This document shows positions 17,125 to 26,697 of a stretch of 64,000 bases of DNA, piece by piece; the first letter of the stretch is position 1; every line of letters starts with the position of its first letter. Source of the stretch: Pedobacter metabolipauper (GTDB lineage Bacteria; Bacteroidota; Bacteroidia; Sphingobacteriales; Sphingobacteriaceae); assembly GCF_004362715.1 (NCBI RefSeq), contig NZ_SNYC01000004.1, positions 372,001 to 436,000 of the forward strand, written 5' to 3'. The position numbers were made by a program, and so were the translations under genes. The notes beneath the pieces were generated by a model that did no database searches, was not told the origin of the DNA, and saw only the letters and a list, made by a program, of their open reading frames with translations.

Positions 17125-18456
17125 ATGACAGATCTTCTTCTCCTCATTCTAATCCTACTAATTTTAATAGTAGCTGTTGTCATTATCATAAAAAAACCGG
17201 TTAAAAATGAACACCATTTGTTGCTCCTGGAACTTAAAGAAACAGAACATCAGAAAACATTAAGCTGGTTAAAAGAAGAAAAATTAAAGCTTGAAGATGA
17301 ATTGAATGACTTGCGCATCAATTATATGAATGAGCGGAGCAAAACCATCAAAGCCGAAGAAAACCTGATCGCTCAGCGAAATAAAGAAATAGAGCAAAAT
17401 AAATACCTGGCTGATCTGCAGCAAAAATTTAAGCTTGAATTTGAAAACATAGCCAATAGAGTTCTTGATGATAAAACAGCACGGTTTACAGAGCAGAACC
17501 GTACTAATTTAGACCTCATTTTAAATCCGCTTAAAGAAAATATAAAAGCTTTTGAAGAGAAGGTAGATAAAGTTTATAAGTCAGAATCTGATGAAAGAAA
17601 CATATTAAAGGGCGTAATTTCTCAATTAATGGATCAAAGTAAACAGATCCAGGAAGATGCCAACAACTTAACCAGGGCACTTAAAGGCGATAGTAAAAAA
17701 CAAGGCAATTGGGGCGAGGTAATTTTAGAACGCATATTAGAACGTTCCGGATTAATTAAAGACAGGGAATACCGGATACAAACTAATTTAAACCATTCTG
17801 ATGGAAATAGATTTCAACCCGATGTAATTATAGATCTTCCGGATGATAAACAGGTGATTGTTGATGCAAAAGTGTCTCTAACAGCATATGAAAGACTGGT
17901 ATCTGCAGATACGGACGAAGAAAGAGAACTATATTTAAAACAACACCTGGTATCTATTAAAAGTCATATACAAGGCTTATCCGGAAAAAATTACCATGAA
18001 TTATATCAAATCAATTCACCGGATTTTGTTCTGCTTTTTATTCCTATAGAATCTTCCTTTGGTATTGCAGTACAACAAGATGCAGAACTATTTAATTATG
18101 CCTGGGACCGTAAAGTAGTTATCGTAAGTCCATCTACATTATTGGCTACCTTAAGAACCATAGCCAGCATTTGGAAACAGGAGAGACAAAATAGAAATGT
18201 ATTGGAAATAGCACGTCTCAGTGGAAATATGTACGATAAATTTGTAGGCTTTTTAACAGATATGGAAAGTATTGGTAAAAATATAAAACAAAGTCAGGAT
18301 GCATATGACAGGGCTTTAAATAAACTATCTACAGGAGCGGGTAATTTATCCAATACTTCAGAAAAAATTAAAAAATTAGGTGCCAAAGCAACCAAACAAA
18401 TTGACACCAAATTTTTAGACAATACCCTACCTGATGAGGAATCTTCTATAGACTAA
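17125..18456 (+). CDS. rmuC: DNA recombination protein RmuC
   Basis: The 443-residue protein has an N-terminal membrane anchor (about residues 4-25), a long coiled coil (about 30-190) and the RmuC nuclease-like domain, with GNWGEVILERILERSGL, then FQPDVIIDLPD and VIVDAKVSLTAYERL, which carry the PD-(D/E)xK-type acidic and lysine residues. RmuC limits inversions and is now linked to defence against mobile DNA in some bacteria. Its last 11 nt overlap the convergent thiL gene. A TAAATTTA box ends 4 nt before the ATG. Confidence 0.93.
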   Translation: MTDLLLLILILLILIVAVVIIIKKPVKNEHHLLLLELKETEHQKTLSWLKEEKLKLEDELNDLRINYMNERSKTIKAEENLIAQRNKEIEQNKYLADLQQKFKLEFENIANRVLDDKTARFTEQNRTNLDLILNPLKENIKAFEEKVDKVYKSESDERNILKGVISQLMDQSKQIQEDANNLTRALKGDSKKQGNWGEVILERILERSGLIKDREYRIQTNLNHSDGNRFQPDVIIDLPDDKQVIVDAKVSLTAYERLVSADTDEERELYLKQHLVSIKSHIQGLSGKNYHELYQINSPDFVLLFIPIESSFGIAVQQDAELFNYAWDRKVVIVSPSTLLATLRTIASIWKQERQNRNVLEIARLSGNMYDKFVGFLTDMESIGKNIKQSQDAYDRALNKLSTGAGNLSNTSEKIKKLGAKATKQIDTKFLDNTLPDEESSID

Positions 18457-19486
18457 AAGCATTCCAGCCCTGGGCTTTTATTTCATGTACAACATTAGAT
18501 TTTGAGATCATGTTACATCCGGAATTTTTATCCGTGATATGACCAATGATACTAATATCCACATCATTTTTCAATTTATCGTAGTCAGATTGTTTAATTG
18601 TAAATAACAATTCATAATCTTCACCACCACTTAACGCACAAACCGTAGGGTCTAAGCCCAGCTCCCTGGCTGTTTCATAAGTAACCGGATCAATGGGTAT
18701 TTTTTCCTCATAAAGATTGCATCCCTTTTCAGATTGGTTACAAATGTGTAAAATTTCTGAAGCTAAACCATCAGAAACATCAATCATTGATGTAGGCTTA
18801 ATTCCCATCTGAGCAAGCAGATCAACAATATCCCTTCTCCCTTCCGGCTTTAACTGGCGTTCAATGATATAATCTTTACCTTCAAGATCAGGCTGAATAT
18901 TTGGGTTTTCAATGAAGACAAGCTTTTCACGCTCTAAAATTTGAAGGCCAACATAAGCACCACCCAGGTCACCAGATACACACAATAAATCACCCTCCTG
19001 AGCACCATTTCTATAACAAATATCTTTTTTATCGGCATAACCAATACTGGTTACACTAATTACCAACCCTTGTTTACTTGTGGAAGTGTCCCCACCAATC
19101 AGATCAATATTAAATTTATTGCAGGCAAGTTCAATACCCTTATAAATTTCTTCAACAGCCTCCAATGGAAACTTGCTCGATAAGCCAATAGAAACTGTGA
19201 TCTGAGTAGCAATACCATTCATCGCATAAATATCGCTTAGATTGACTTGTACAGCTTTATAGCCCAAATGCATAAGCGGTACATAGGCCAGATCAAAATG
19301 TATTCCTTCTAACAAAAGATCAGTTGATATTAATACCTCTTTGTCTTTAAAATTAAGCACTGCAGCATCGTCGCCAATTCCTTTTATACTGCTTTCATGC
19401 CTTACCTTAAAATTATCAGTTAAATGTTTGATCAGGCCAAATTCCCCCAATTCTGCTATATCTGTACGTTCTTTATTTTCAAACAT
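18446..19486 (-). CDS. thiL: Thiamine-monophosphate kinase
   Basis: The 346-residue PurM-like enzyme phosphorylates thiamine monophosphate to the diphosphate coenzyme. Typical pieces are GIGDDAAVLNFKD near residue 40, the acidic LIGGDTSTSK, VSGDLGGAYVGL and the C-terminal MIDVSDGLASEILHIC with ALSGGEDYELLFT. The last residues overlap the convergent rmuC end by 11 nt. nadA lies 23 nt downstream... on the upstream side in transcription, so nadA-thiL may form one transcript. No other thiamine genes are in the window. Confidence 0.93.
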   Translation of the reverse strand: MFENKERTDIAELGEFGLIKHLTDNFKVRHESSIKGIGDDAAVLNFKDKEVLISTDLLLEGIHFDLAYVPLMHLGYKAVQVNLSDIYAMNGIATQITVSIGLSSKFPLEAVEEIYKGIELACNKFNIDLIGGDTSTSKQGLVISVTSIGYADKKDICYRNGAQEGDLLCVSGDLGGAYVGLQILEREKLVFIENPNIQPDLEGKDYIIERQLKPEGRRDIVDLLAQMGIKPTSMIDVSDGLASEILHICNQSEKGCNLYEEKIPIDPVTYETARELGLDPTVCALSGGEDYELLFTIKQSDYDKLKNDVDISIIGHITDKNSGCNMISKSNVVHEIKAQGWNAFSL

Positions 19487-19509
19487 GTTTTTATTTTTAG
19501 TATCAATAA

Positions 19510-20508
19510 CTATAAACCCAGCTGGGCTGATATTTCAAGCATTCTTGCTATCGGTTTACGGGCCAGTTCAATAATATCAGCAGGAACGGTTACTTCCGGT
19601 AATCCATTTTTTAAACACAAATACAATTTTTCAAGTGTATTTCTTTTCATATAAGGACAATCATTACAAGCACAACTGTTATTTGGAGGGGCCGGAATAA
19701 ATGTTTTATCCGGATTGGCTTTTTCCATCTGGTGAATAATCCCGCTTTCAGTGGCTACAATAAATTCTTTAGCATCACTCTTTACCGTGTAATTTAATAA
19801 TCCTGTTGTAGATCCTATATAATCAGCCATTTTCAGCACCGCTTCTTCACATTCAGGATGAGCTATGAATCTAGCATTGGGATGGCGTTCTTTCAACTTG
19901 GTTATTTTCTCCCTGGAAAATATCTCGTGAACCATACATGCACCATTCCAAAGTACCAGGTCTCTTCCTGTTTTTTTAGCTACCCAGGCTCCCAGGTTCT
20001 TATCCGGACCGAATATTATTTTTTGATCCTTAGGCAAGCTTTCCACAATCTGAACGGCATTTGTAGAAGTACAAACAATATCACTCAAAGCCTTTAATTC
20101 TGCCGTACAATTCACATAGGTGATCACCACATGATCAGGATACTTTTCTTTAAATTTCTTGAATAAATGTGGCGGGCAACTATCTGCTAATGAGCATCCT
20201 GCTTTTAAATCAGGTAATAGGACCGTTTTATCCGGTGAAAGTATTTTCGCAGTTTCAGCCATAAAGTGAACACCGGCAAATACAATCACGTCAGCTTCAG
20301 TTTTGGCTGCTTCTTGAGAAAGACCTAAACTATCGCCTATATAATCTGCTATATCCTGAATATCAGGTTCTTGGTAATAATGTGCCAGTATAATTGCATT
20401 TTTCTCCTTTTTTAATTTTTCTATTTCAACAAAAAGATCAAGTGTTGGATCAATCTTTTCGTCGATAAAACCTTTTCTATTTAATTCCTCTAAGGTATCC
20501 ATTTTCAA
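19510..20508 (-). CDS. nadA: Quinolinate synthase NadA
   Basis: The 332-residue [4Fe-4S] enzyme condenses iminoaspartate with dihydroxyacetone phosphate to quinolinate in NAD synthesis. Features include [17 protein letters not shown], the cysteine-bearing [13 protein letters not shown], the region around [12 protein letters not shown], and the C-terminal cluster motif [15 protein letters not shown]. It diverges from nadB, which supplies its substrate, across a 393-bp intergenic region. thiL begins 23 nt downstream. nadC is not in the window. Confidence 0.96.
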   Translation of the reverse strand: MKMDTLEELNRKGFIDEKIDPTLDLFVEIEKLKKEKNAIILAHYYQEPDIQDIADYIGDSLGLSQEAAKTEADVIVFAGVHFMAETAKILSPDKTVLLPDLKAGCSLADSCPPHLFKKFKEKYPDHVVITYVNCTAELKALSDIVCTSTNAVQIVESLPKDQKIIFGPDKNLGAWVAKKTGRDLVLWNGACMVHEIFSREKITKLKERHPNARFIAHPECEEAVLKMADYIGSTTGLLNYTVKSDAKEFIVATESGIIHQMEKANPDKTFIPAPPNNSCACNDCPYMKRNTLEKLYLCLKNGLPEVTVPADIIELARKPIARMLEISAQLGL

Positions 20509-20590
20509 CAGTTCAATAAATTATAATTATTTAATATAAATAGATTTCTATTGTTTATTAGTGTGTTGGTATTGTGTATAAATACTTTTT

Positions 20591-20605
20591 TAAAATGCCA
20601 TTTTA
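20591..20605. promoter_or_regulatory. Palindrome A, possible nad operator
   Basis: TAAAATG-C-CATTTTA, a perfect 7-bp inverted repeat around one central base. It shares its half-site with palindrome B about 40 bp away. Confidence 0.45.
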
Positions 20606-20630
20606 TGACTTGTTGTTTACTTATCAACAT

Positions 20631-20646
20631 TTAAAATGCATTTTAA
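20631..20646. promoter_or_regulatory. Palindrome B, possible nad operator
   Basis: TTAAAATGCATTTTAA, a perfect 16-bp palindrome with the same AAAATG half-site as palindrome A. The centres are about 40.5 bp apart, close to four helical turns. Confidence 0.45.
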
Positions 20647-20901
20647 TTTAAAATATATGCTCATTTCCAACTTGATATAATTTGCTCCAGAAACTTATCA
20701 ATACCAAAATGTGTATTGTTAGGTAGTGTGTAAAAAGTTAATAAACTATGCAAAGTTGCTCAAAAATAACTTAAAAGATTGTGTCAAATTACCATTTTAG
20801 CTTAGCTTTAAACATTCAAACTTATTTGTTCTATTTATTTAGACATGAAATTAACAATTATATCAACGTTGTTAACAAAGTAGTGTAATTAACACATTTC
20901 A

Positions 20902-22488
20902 ATGAGAAAAGTAGATTTTTTAGTTATTGGGTCGGGCATAGCTGGTTTAAGCTTTGCTTTAAAGGCTGCAAAGCATGGTAAGGTTCTAATTGTTACTAAA
21001 TCAAATGAAGATGAGTCAAATACTAAATATGCCCAGGGTGGGGTAGCCGTAGTAGTTGATAAAGACGATTCATTTGAAAAACATATTGAAGATACACTGA
21101 TCGCAGGTGATGGATTGTGTGATAAAAGTATTGTTGAGATTGTAGTAAAAGAAGGCCCTCAGCGAATACAAGAGATTATAGATTACGGGATTAACTTTGA
21201 TAAGGATCAAAAAGGGGTATATGATCTTGCAAAAGAAGGTGGGCATTCAGAACACCGGGTATTGCATTATAAAGATGTAACCGGATATGAAATAGAGAGT
21301 GTGCTGCTAAAGCAAATCCATGAAAATGATAACATAGAGATATTAACACATTACTTTTGTTTAGAGCTAATCACTCAGCATCACCTGGGGGTACATGTTG
21401 ATAAGAGCACCGAAGATATCAACTGTTATGGTATATATGCCTTTAACACAGAGCTTAACGATGTGGAAAAGATTTTAGCAAAGGTAACCATAATGGCTTC
21501 CGGCGGCGCAGGACATATCTATTCCAGTACTACAAATCCCGTCATTGCTACAGGTGATGGAATGGCGATGGTTTATCGTGCAAAAGGAAAAGTGAGGAAT
21601 ATGGAATTTATTCAGTTTCATCCAACAGCATTATACCATCCGGGAGAGTATCCGGCGTTCTTAATTTCTGAAGCAGTAAGAGGTTTTGGAGGTGTTTTAA
21701 GAAGAAAGAATGGTGATGAATTTATGTATGAGTACGATAAAAGAGGGTCTTTAGCACCCCGTGATATTGTAGCCAGGGCTATAGATGCAGAAATGAAAAA
21801 GTCGGGTGAAGATTTTGTCTACCTCGATATACGAAACAGAAAGAAATCGGATATACTCGCACATTTTCCAAATATCTATGCAAAATGTTTATCTATTGGA
21901 ATAGATATGACCAAAGATCTGATTCCGGTTACGCCAGCTGCCCATTATATGTGCGGAGGTATTTTGGTTGATGAGTATGGAAGATCCTCTATAAAGAATC
22001 TATACGCCTGTGGTGAGTGTTCATCTACCGGATTGCATGGAGCGAACAGGTTAGCATCTAATTCATTACTGGAAGCACCAGTTTTTGCCCATCGTATTTA
22101 TGAAGATGCGGTAGAACATTTCAAGAATATCGTTATTCCGGATACCATTCCGGAATGGAATGAACATGGGGTAACACAATCTAATGAAGATATTCTGGTT
22201 ACACATAATTTAAGGGAAATGCAGAAATTGATGAGTGATTATGTGGGTATAGTCCGTTCAGATTTTAGGTTGGAGCGTGCCATGAGGCGGTTATATTTAT
22301 TATATCAGGAAACGGAAGATTTCTATAAGGAAAATAAAGTTTCTGTAAAGCTTTGCGAACTAAGAAATGTAATACAGGTTGCCTATATTGTAATTAAATC
22401 TGCAATGGCCAGGAAAGAGAGCAGGGGATTACATTATACCACAGATTATCCAAATCATCAGTCAGAATTAACAGATACCATTTTTTAA
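20902..22488 (+). CDS. nadB: L-aspartate oxidase NadB
   Basis: The 528-residue flavoprotein oxidises aspartate to iminoaspartate for NadA. It starts with the FAD-binding VIGSGIAGLSFALKAAK, continues with KYAQGGVAVVV, EGGHSEHRVLHYKDVTGYEIE, MEFIQFHPTALYHPG and the C-terminal YACGECSSTGLHGANRLASN that closes the fumarate-reductase-type fold. The helical tail (about 430-520) is also present, and the length is normal. It diverges from nadA; the gamma-carbonic anhydrase gene follows after 3 nt and is probably in the same transcript. Confidence 0.96.
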   Translation: MRKVDFLVIGSGIAGLSFALKAAKHGKVLIVTKSNEDESNTKYAQGGVAVVVDKDDSFEKHIEDTLIAGDGLCDKSIVEIVVKEGPQRIQEIIDYGINFDKDQKGVYDLAKEGGHSEHRVLHYKDVTGYEIESVLLKQIHENDNIEILTHYFCLELITQHHLGVHVDKSTEDINCYGIYAFNTELNDVEKILAKVTIMASGGAGHIYSSTTNPVIATGDGMAMVYRAKGKVRNMEFIQFHPTALYHPGEYPAFLISEAVRGFGGVLRRKNGDEFMYEYDKRGSLAPRDIVARAIDAEMKKSGEDFVYLDIRNRKKSDILAHFPNIYAKCLSIGIDMTKDLIPVTPAAHYMCGGILVDEYGRSSIKNLYACGECSSTGLHGANRLASNSLLEAPVFAHRIYEDAVEHFKNIVIPDTIPEWNEHGVTQSNEDILVTHNLREMQKLMSDYVGIVRSDFRLERAMRRLYLLYQETEDFYKENKVSVKLCELRNVIQVAYIVIKSAMARKESRGLHYTTDYPNHQSELTDTIF

Positions 22489-22491
22489 GTT

Positions 22492-23001
22492 ATGCCAGTT
22501 ATATTACCAGTAAAAGATAAACATCCGGTTTGGGGAGAAGATTGTTTCATAGCACCAAATGCAACAATTGTTGGAAATGTAACAATGGGTAAAAACTGTT
22601 CAGTATGGTTTAATGCGGTAATCAGAGGAGATGTAAACCACATTACCATTGGTGACGAAAGTAATATACAAGATGGTGCTGTAATCCATGCAACGTATTT
22701 AAAAGCAGCAACGGTAATTGGTAACCGGGTATCAATAGGTCACAATGCAATCGTACATGGCTGCACACTTAATGATCACATATTGATCGGCATGGGTGCT
22801 ATAGTAATGGATCATGTTATCGTCGAAGATTATACCATTATTGCTGCAGGATCTGTAGTCTTGGAAAATACTTATTGTGAAGGCGGATATATTTATGCAG
22901 GAACTCCGGCAAAAAAAATAAAACCCATTAATGAGGAGCAAAGGGCTTTATTGAATAAGCTTCCGGATAACTATATTATGTATTCAGAGTGGTTTAAATA
23001 A
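22492..23001 (+). CDS. Gamma-class carbonic anhydrase-like protein
   Basis: The 169-residue protein is a left-handed beta-helix with hexapeptide repeats. The three zinc-ligand histidines of gamma-carbonic anhydrases appear in AVIHATYL and in SIGHNAIVHGCTL. The opening FIAPNATIVGNV and closing GTPAKKIKP fit the YrdA/PaaY subgroup, whose activity varies. It starts 3 nt after nadB. Its TAA stop touches the TAG of the convergent lipoprotein gene, and a 32-bp palindrome starts 9 nt beyond. Confidence 0.9.
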   Translation: MPVILPVKDKHPVWGEDCFIAPNATIVGNVTMGKNCSVWFNAVIRGDVNHITIGDESNIQDGAVIHATYLKAATVIGNRVSIGHNAIVHGCTLNDHILIGMGAIVMDHVIVEDYTIIAAGSVVLENTYCEGGYIYAGTPAKKIKPINEEQRALLNKLPDNYIMYSEWFK

Positions 23002-24630
23002 CTACTCTTTTGGGATCGTAATGACGTCATTACGATCCCAATTGGCACGTATAGAGAGTTCTTTAGGTTCATACCATATTCGTTCAGGCTGTAGTTTTTC
23101 AGCAATATTACCCGTATCCCAGCTGCCATTTTTATTGGTATCATAAACAATTCGAATAAAGTATATACCGGCCTTATATTTGGTAAAACTAACAGAAGTA
23201 TCTTGCCGTACAACAATTTTATTGATTACATTTTTGAGTTCATTAACTACTTCAAGAATATAACTTTTGTCCTTTTCAGGGGTAATAACTTTTACATTTA
23301 ATGTTCCATAATCGTCTTTGTTGGCTAGTTCAAAAGAAGTATTCACCTCTTTATTCTTAGTATTAAATATAGCAGAAACAGCCTCTGCACCTAATTTTAT
23401 ATCATAGATTCGCTTCGCTTTCCAGGGATAAACAAAGACATAGGAAAGAAAGTCGAGGCTATCTTTTTTAACTGTAAAGTTTTTCCGTTCAACAGAATCT
23501 TCCAATAGCGTGATCTTGCTGATATCTATATTTTCTATTGGGAGGTTGAAGTATATTTTTAAAGGTTTATAGGGATTTAATAAACGATTCTCCAGGCTAA
23601 AGGTTGGATTAACAGATCGGCTATAGGTTTCTTTTTTTCCCCTAGTAATTGTGGTAGTTTGTAATAGTTTGCCTTCGTCTTTAAGAACTATTTTTGTAGA
23701 ATCAAAACTAAGATCTGTTAACCAAATTTTTAATGAATCATTATTTTTAGAGAACCTTATTTTTTTACCGGCATCTAATGCGGCAGGATCTGAGATATTG
23801 ACTTCAGGACGTTTTAGTTTTTGATTAAAAGCAAAAGATATACTTCCGTCAGTGTTGAGTCTGCGGTCTAAAATTCTAAAATTGGATGCATTTTCTTTAA
23901 AAATATTTAATACTAAACTATCTACATTTCTTTTTAGTACTATTGAATCCTTAATAAATCCAACTTCGTCAGTAGCCTGCTGATAAATTCGGTCACCATT
24001 CTTTTCCTTTATGGCGTAAATTTTATAGGTATCTTCTCTTAAATTATTCAGACTAAAATTTCCGCTGCTATCTGTTGTTGTATAAATTGAAGGTTTGTAT
24101 TTACCAAAGATCGTATCCCGGTTAAGTGGTATGATTAAAGCGACAGCATCCAGTTCAGGTAATCCAGTAATTGAATTGATCACTCTTCCTTTTATACTCA
24201 GTGAATCTAATTTTGGGCCGGTTGAAAATACGTACGTAAAATTTTTAACAGGATTGCTTTCATTAATATCTGCAATAGAATTTCCAAAATTTAGGGTGTA
24301 TGTTGTATTTTTCTCTAAAGTGTCCTGAAACGTAATTTCTAAGCTTTTCTGTTTTACCTTTAAAGTAGGAGCAATGGCAAGGTCCGGAGAAATTGAAAAC
24401 TCTTTAACTTGATTCTGAATTTTGAAGTACTCATCAAATTGAATAACGATCTTTTCTGCTTTGAAGTTTGTAGACAAATTTTCGGGACTCATTTTTAGAA
24501 CCTTAGGCGGAGTAGTGTCTCTTGGGCCACCCTGTATCTGTTGAGGGCTTGCACATCCATACAATAAGGTTAAAGCTGAAATAAGATAAGCAGAACTTCT
24601 TATAATTTGTGTTAAGCTAATTTTGGCCAT
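23002..24630 (-). CDS. Lipoprotein with N-terminal Ig-like (Big_5) domain
   Basis: The 542-residue protein has a signal peptide with lipobox LLYGC, predicting a lipid-anchored envelope protein. After the cysteine comes the motif GGPRDTTPPKVL and a Big_5-type Ig-like domain (about residues 40-140), followed by a carboxypeptidase-regulatory-like segment (SITGLPELDAVALI ... SSGNFSLNNLREDTYKIYA). Such proteins are widespread in Bacteroidota and uncharacterised. It lies 143 nt downstream of mnmG, with an 18-bp hairpin between. A perfect 32-bp palindrome encodes its last residues (NWDRNDVITIPK). Confidence 0.85.
   Translation of the reverse strand: MAKISLTQIIRSSAYLISALTLLYGCASPQQIQGGPRDTTPPKVLKMSPENLSTNFKAEKIVIQFDEYFKIQNQVKEFSISPDLAIAPTLKVKQKSLEITFQDTLEKNTTYTLNFGNSIADINESNPVKNFTYVFSTGPKLDSLSIKGRVINSITGLPELDAVALIIPLNRDTIFGKYKPSIYTTTDSSGNFSLNNLREDTYKIYAIKEKNGDRIYQQATDEVGFIKDSIVLKRNVDSLVLNIFKENASNFRILDRRLNTDGSISFAFNQKLKRPEVNISDPAALDAGKKIRFSKNNDSLKIWLTDLSFDSTKIVLKDEGKLLQTTTITRGKKETYSRSVNPTFSLENRLLNPYKPLKIYFNLPIENIDISKITLLEDSVERKNFTVKKDSLDFLSYVFVYPWKAKRIYDIKLGAEAVSAIFNTKNKEVNTSFELANKDDYGTLNVKVITPEKDKSYILEVVNELKNVINKIVVRQDTSVSFTKYKAGIYFIRIVYDTNKNGSWDTGNIAEKLQPERIWYEPKELSIRANWDRNDVITIPKE
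23010..23041. repeat. 32-bp perfect palindrome
   Basis: Sixteen bases on each side of the centre at 23025/23026 (GAC|GTC) are exact reverse complements. It starts 9 bp beyond the end of the carbonic anhydrase gene and lies inside the end of the convergent lipoprotein gene. It would form a very stable RNA hairpin on either strand, but neither side has a T run. Confidence 0.95.
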
Positions 24631-24736
24631 TTATATGCTTTTTGTTAGTTTTTTTGCTTGTTTTAATATATAAGTCAGAAAATTCTTAAAAGTGTCTTAA
24701 ATCGCATTAAAAGGCGTCATTAATATTTCTTTATTT

Positions 24737-24777
24737 ATAACATACAATTATCTGATTTACAGATAATTGTATGTTAT
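24737..24777. repeat. 18-bp inverted repeat at the mnmG stop codon
   Basis: Arms 24737-24754 and 24760-24777 are perfect complements around a 5-nt loop. The right arm includes the mnmG stop codon (24774-24776). The sequence after the stem on the minus strand is A-rich, not T-rich, so it is not a classic intrinsic terminator; it could terminate or stabilise the mRNA end. Confidence 0.9.
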
Positions 24778-26636
24778 CTACTTATATGAACCATTAAAAC
24801 CGATATATCAGACGGCGAAACTCCCGATATTCTTGATGCCTGACCTAATGTTCTCGGTTTTATCTTCAATAATTTCTCTCTTGCTTCTTTTGATAAAGAT
24901 ACAAGCTGTGAATAATCAAAATTGGGATTAATATCTTTATCTTCCATCTTTTGCATTTTATTTACAATCTCCTGTTCCTTTTCAAAATAGCTTTCATATT
25001 TAATTTTTATTTCTGCCTGTTCGATAGTAACCTGATCAAAATTATTTAAATATTCATTGAAGACAGAACTAACCGTTCTGATCTCATTTATTCCAACTTG
25101 AGGCCTACTTAGTAAACTAAACAATTTTACATTTTGATTTAGTGGGCTTGTTCCCAATTCTTCGAGTAAAGAATTAGCAGCAGTCATTTCAATTCCTTGT
25201 TTTTTAGAGAACTCAACAATCGCATCAGAATTGGCAATCTTGTCATTCACCAGATTTAATCTTTCATCATTGATCAATCCCAAAGCATGGCCAATAGGGG
25301 AGAGCCTGATATCAGCATTGTCTTGTCTCAATAATAACCGGTGTTCAGCTCTCGATGTAAACATCCGATAAGGTTCTTCAGTACCTTTTGTTACCAGGTC
25401 ATCTATTAAAACGCCTATATATGATTCAGAACGCTTCATGATCAGTTCATGTAGGTCATTAACCTTCTGATGCGCATTAATTCCGGCTATAAATCCCTGA
25501 CTAGCAGCCTCTTCATATCCTGTAGTTCCATTTATTTGCCCAGCAAAGAATAAATTACTGATTAATTTGGTTTCAAGTGTTAAGCCCAGTTGAGTAGGTG
25601 GAAAATAATCATATTCAATGGCATAACCAGGTCTAAACATCTTTGCATTTTCGAAACCTGGTATTTGAATTAATGCTTTATATTGAATATCTTCAGGTAA
25701 GGAAGTAGAAAATCCATTTACATATATTTCGCAGGTATTCCATCCTTCAGGTTCAACAAATATTTGGTGGCGCTCACGCTCAGCAAATCGATTTATTTTA
25801 TCTTCAATAGAAGGGCAGTACCTTGGACCAAGACCTTTAATTCGGCCGGTAAACATAGGCGATTTTTCAAAACCTTCTTTTAAAGTTTCGTGCACATTTA
25901 GATTGGTATAGGTAATCCAGCAGCAACGTTGTTCAGTTGGACGCTCAACATCAGTATAAGAAAATCTTCCTGGATTTTGATCTCCCCATTGTTCTTCCAT
26001 CAAGCTATAATTTAAAGAACGGCCATCAATTCTGGGAGGTGTACCAGTCTTCATTCTGCCGGCTTCAAAACCCAAAGTTGTCAATTGTTCGGTAATTCCC
26101 GTGGCAGCCTTTTCACCAGTTCTTCCGCCTCCAAATTTTTTCTCTCCAATATGAATCAATCCGTTTAAGAAAGTTCCATTTGTTAAAATTACAGACTTAC
26201 CTCTAATTTCTACTCCGAGAGAAGTTTTAACACCAACAACCGTATTATTTTTAATTAGAAGGCTTGATACCATATCTTGCCAGAAGTCTACATTTGGCGT
26301 CCGCTCTAAAGCAAGCCTCCATTCTTCAGCAAATCTTTTGCGGTCATTTTGAGCGCGTGGACTCCACATTGCAGGACCCTTAGATAGGTTAAGCATTCTA
26401 AATTGCAGTGTGGTTTTATCTGCGATAATTCCAGAATAACCACCCATAGCATCAATTTCCCGCACAATTTGCCCCTTTGCAACACCGCCCATAGCAGGGT
26501 TACAACTCATCTGAGCTATAGTTTCCATGTTCATAGTAATCAGCAGAACAGAAGAACCAAGATTTGCAGCAGCGGCAGCGGCCTCACATCCAGCATGGCC
26601 AGCACCGACAACAATTACGTCATATTCTTTAAACAT
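24774..26636 (-). CDS. mnmG: tRNA uridine-5-carboxymethylaminomethyl modification enzyme MnmG (GidA)
   Basis: The 620-residue FAD protein works with MnmE to modify the wobble uridine of several tRNAs. It begins [20 protein letters not shown] (FAD-binding) and has the family motifs [64 protein letters not shown] and [14 protein letters not shown]. The start is the ATG at 26636; the frame extends upstream through a parS-like site, which is unlikely to be coding. The usual oriC-proximal position of gidA in many bacteria fits the two parS-like sites in its leader. Confidence 0.96.
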   Translation of the reverse strand: MFKEYDVIVVGAGHAGCEAAAAAANLGSSVLLITMNMETIAQMSCNPAMGGVAKGQIVREIDAMGGYSGIIADKTTLQFRMLNLSKGPAMWSPRAQNDRKRFAEEWRLALERTPNVDFWQDMVSSLLIKNNTVVGVKTSLGVEIRGKSVILTNGTFLNGLIHIGEKKFGGGRTGEKAATGITEQLTTLGFEAGRMKTGTPPRIDGRSLNYSLMEEQWGDQNPGRFSYTDVERPTEQRCCWITYTNLNVHETLKEGFEKSPMFTGRIKGLGPRYCPSIEDKINRFAERERHQIFVEPEGWNTCEIYVNGFSTSLPEDIQYKALIQIPGFENAKMFRPGYAIEYDYFPPTQLGLTLETKLISNLFFAGQINGTTGYEEAASQGFIAGINAHQKVNDLHELIMKRSESYIGVLIDDLVTKGTEEPYRMFTSRAEHRLLLRQDNADIRLSPIGHALGLINDERLNLVNDKIANSDAIVEFSKKQGIEMTAANSLLEELGTSPLNQNVKLFSLLSRPQVGINEIRTVSSVFNEYLNNFDQVTIEQAEIKIKYESYFEKEQEIVNKMQKMEDKDINPNFDYSQLVSLSKEAREKLLKIKPRTLGQASRISGVSPSDISVLMVHISR

Positions 26637-26651
26637 CAGTAGAAGTTTATA

Positions 26652-26667
26652 TGTTTCACGTGGAACT
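26652..26667. other. parS-like site 1 (ParB/Spo0J binding)
   Basis: TGTTTCACGTGGAACT differs from the Bacillus parS consensus TGTTTCACGTGAAACA at two positions and keeps the CACGTG core and both flanking half-sites. It lies 15 bp upstream of the mnmG start. Confidence 0.8.
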
Positions 26668-26697
26668 TCAATAAATATACATAAAGTATATATGTGT

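Larger units (their letters stand above)
20509..20901. other. AT-rich nadA-nadB divergent intergenic region
   Basis: This is the only stretch over 300 bp without a gene. It is very AT-rich and holds two related palindromes (20591-20605 and 20631-20646) and several DnaA-box-like 9-mers: 20573-20581 (minus strand, exact to TTATNCACA), 20621-20629 and 20727-20735 (one mismatch each). No exact TAnnTTTG promoter for either gene was found. It must hold both promoters, and the palindromes are good operator candidates. Confidence 0.6.
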
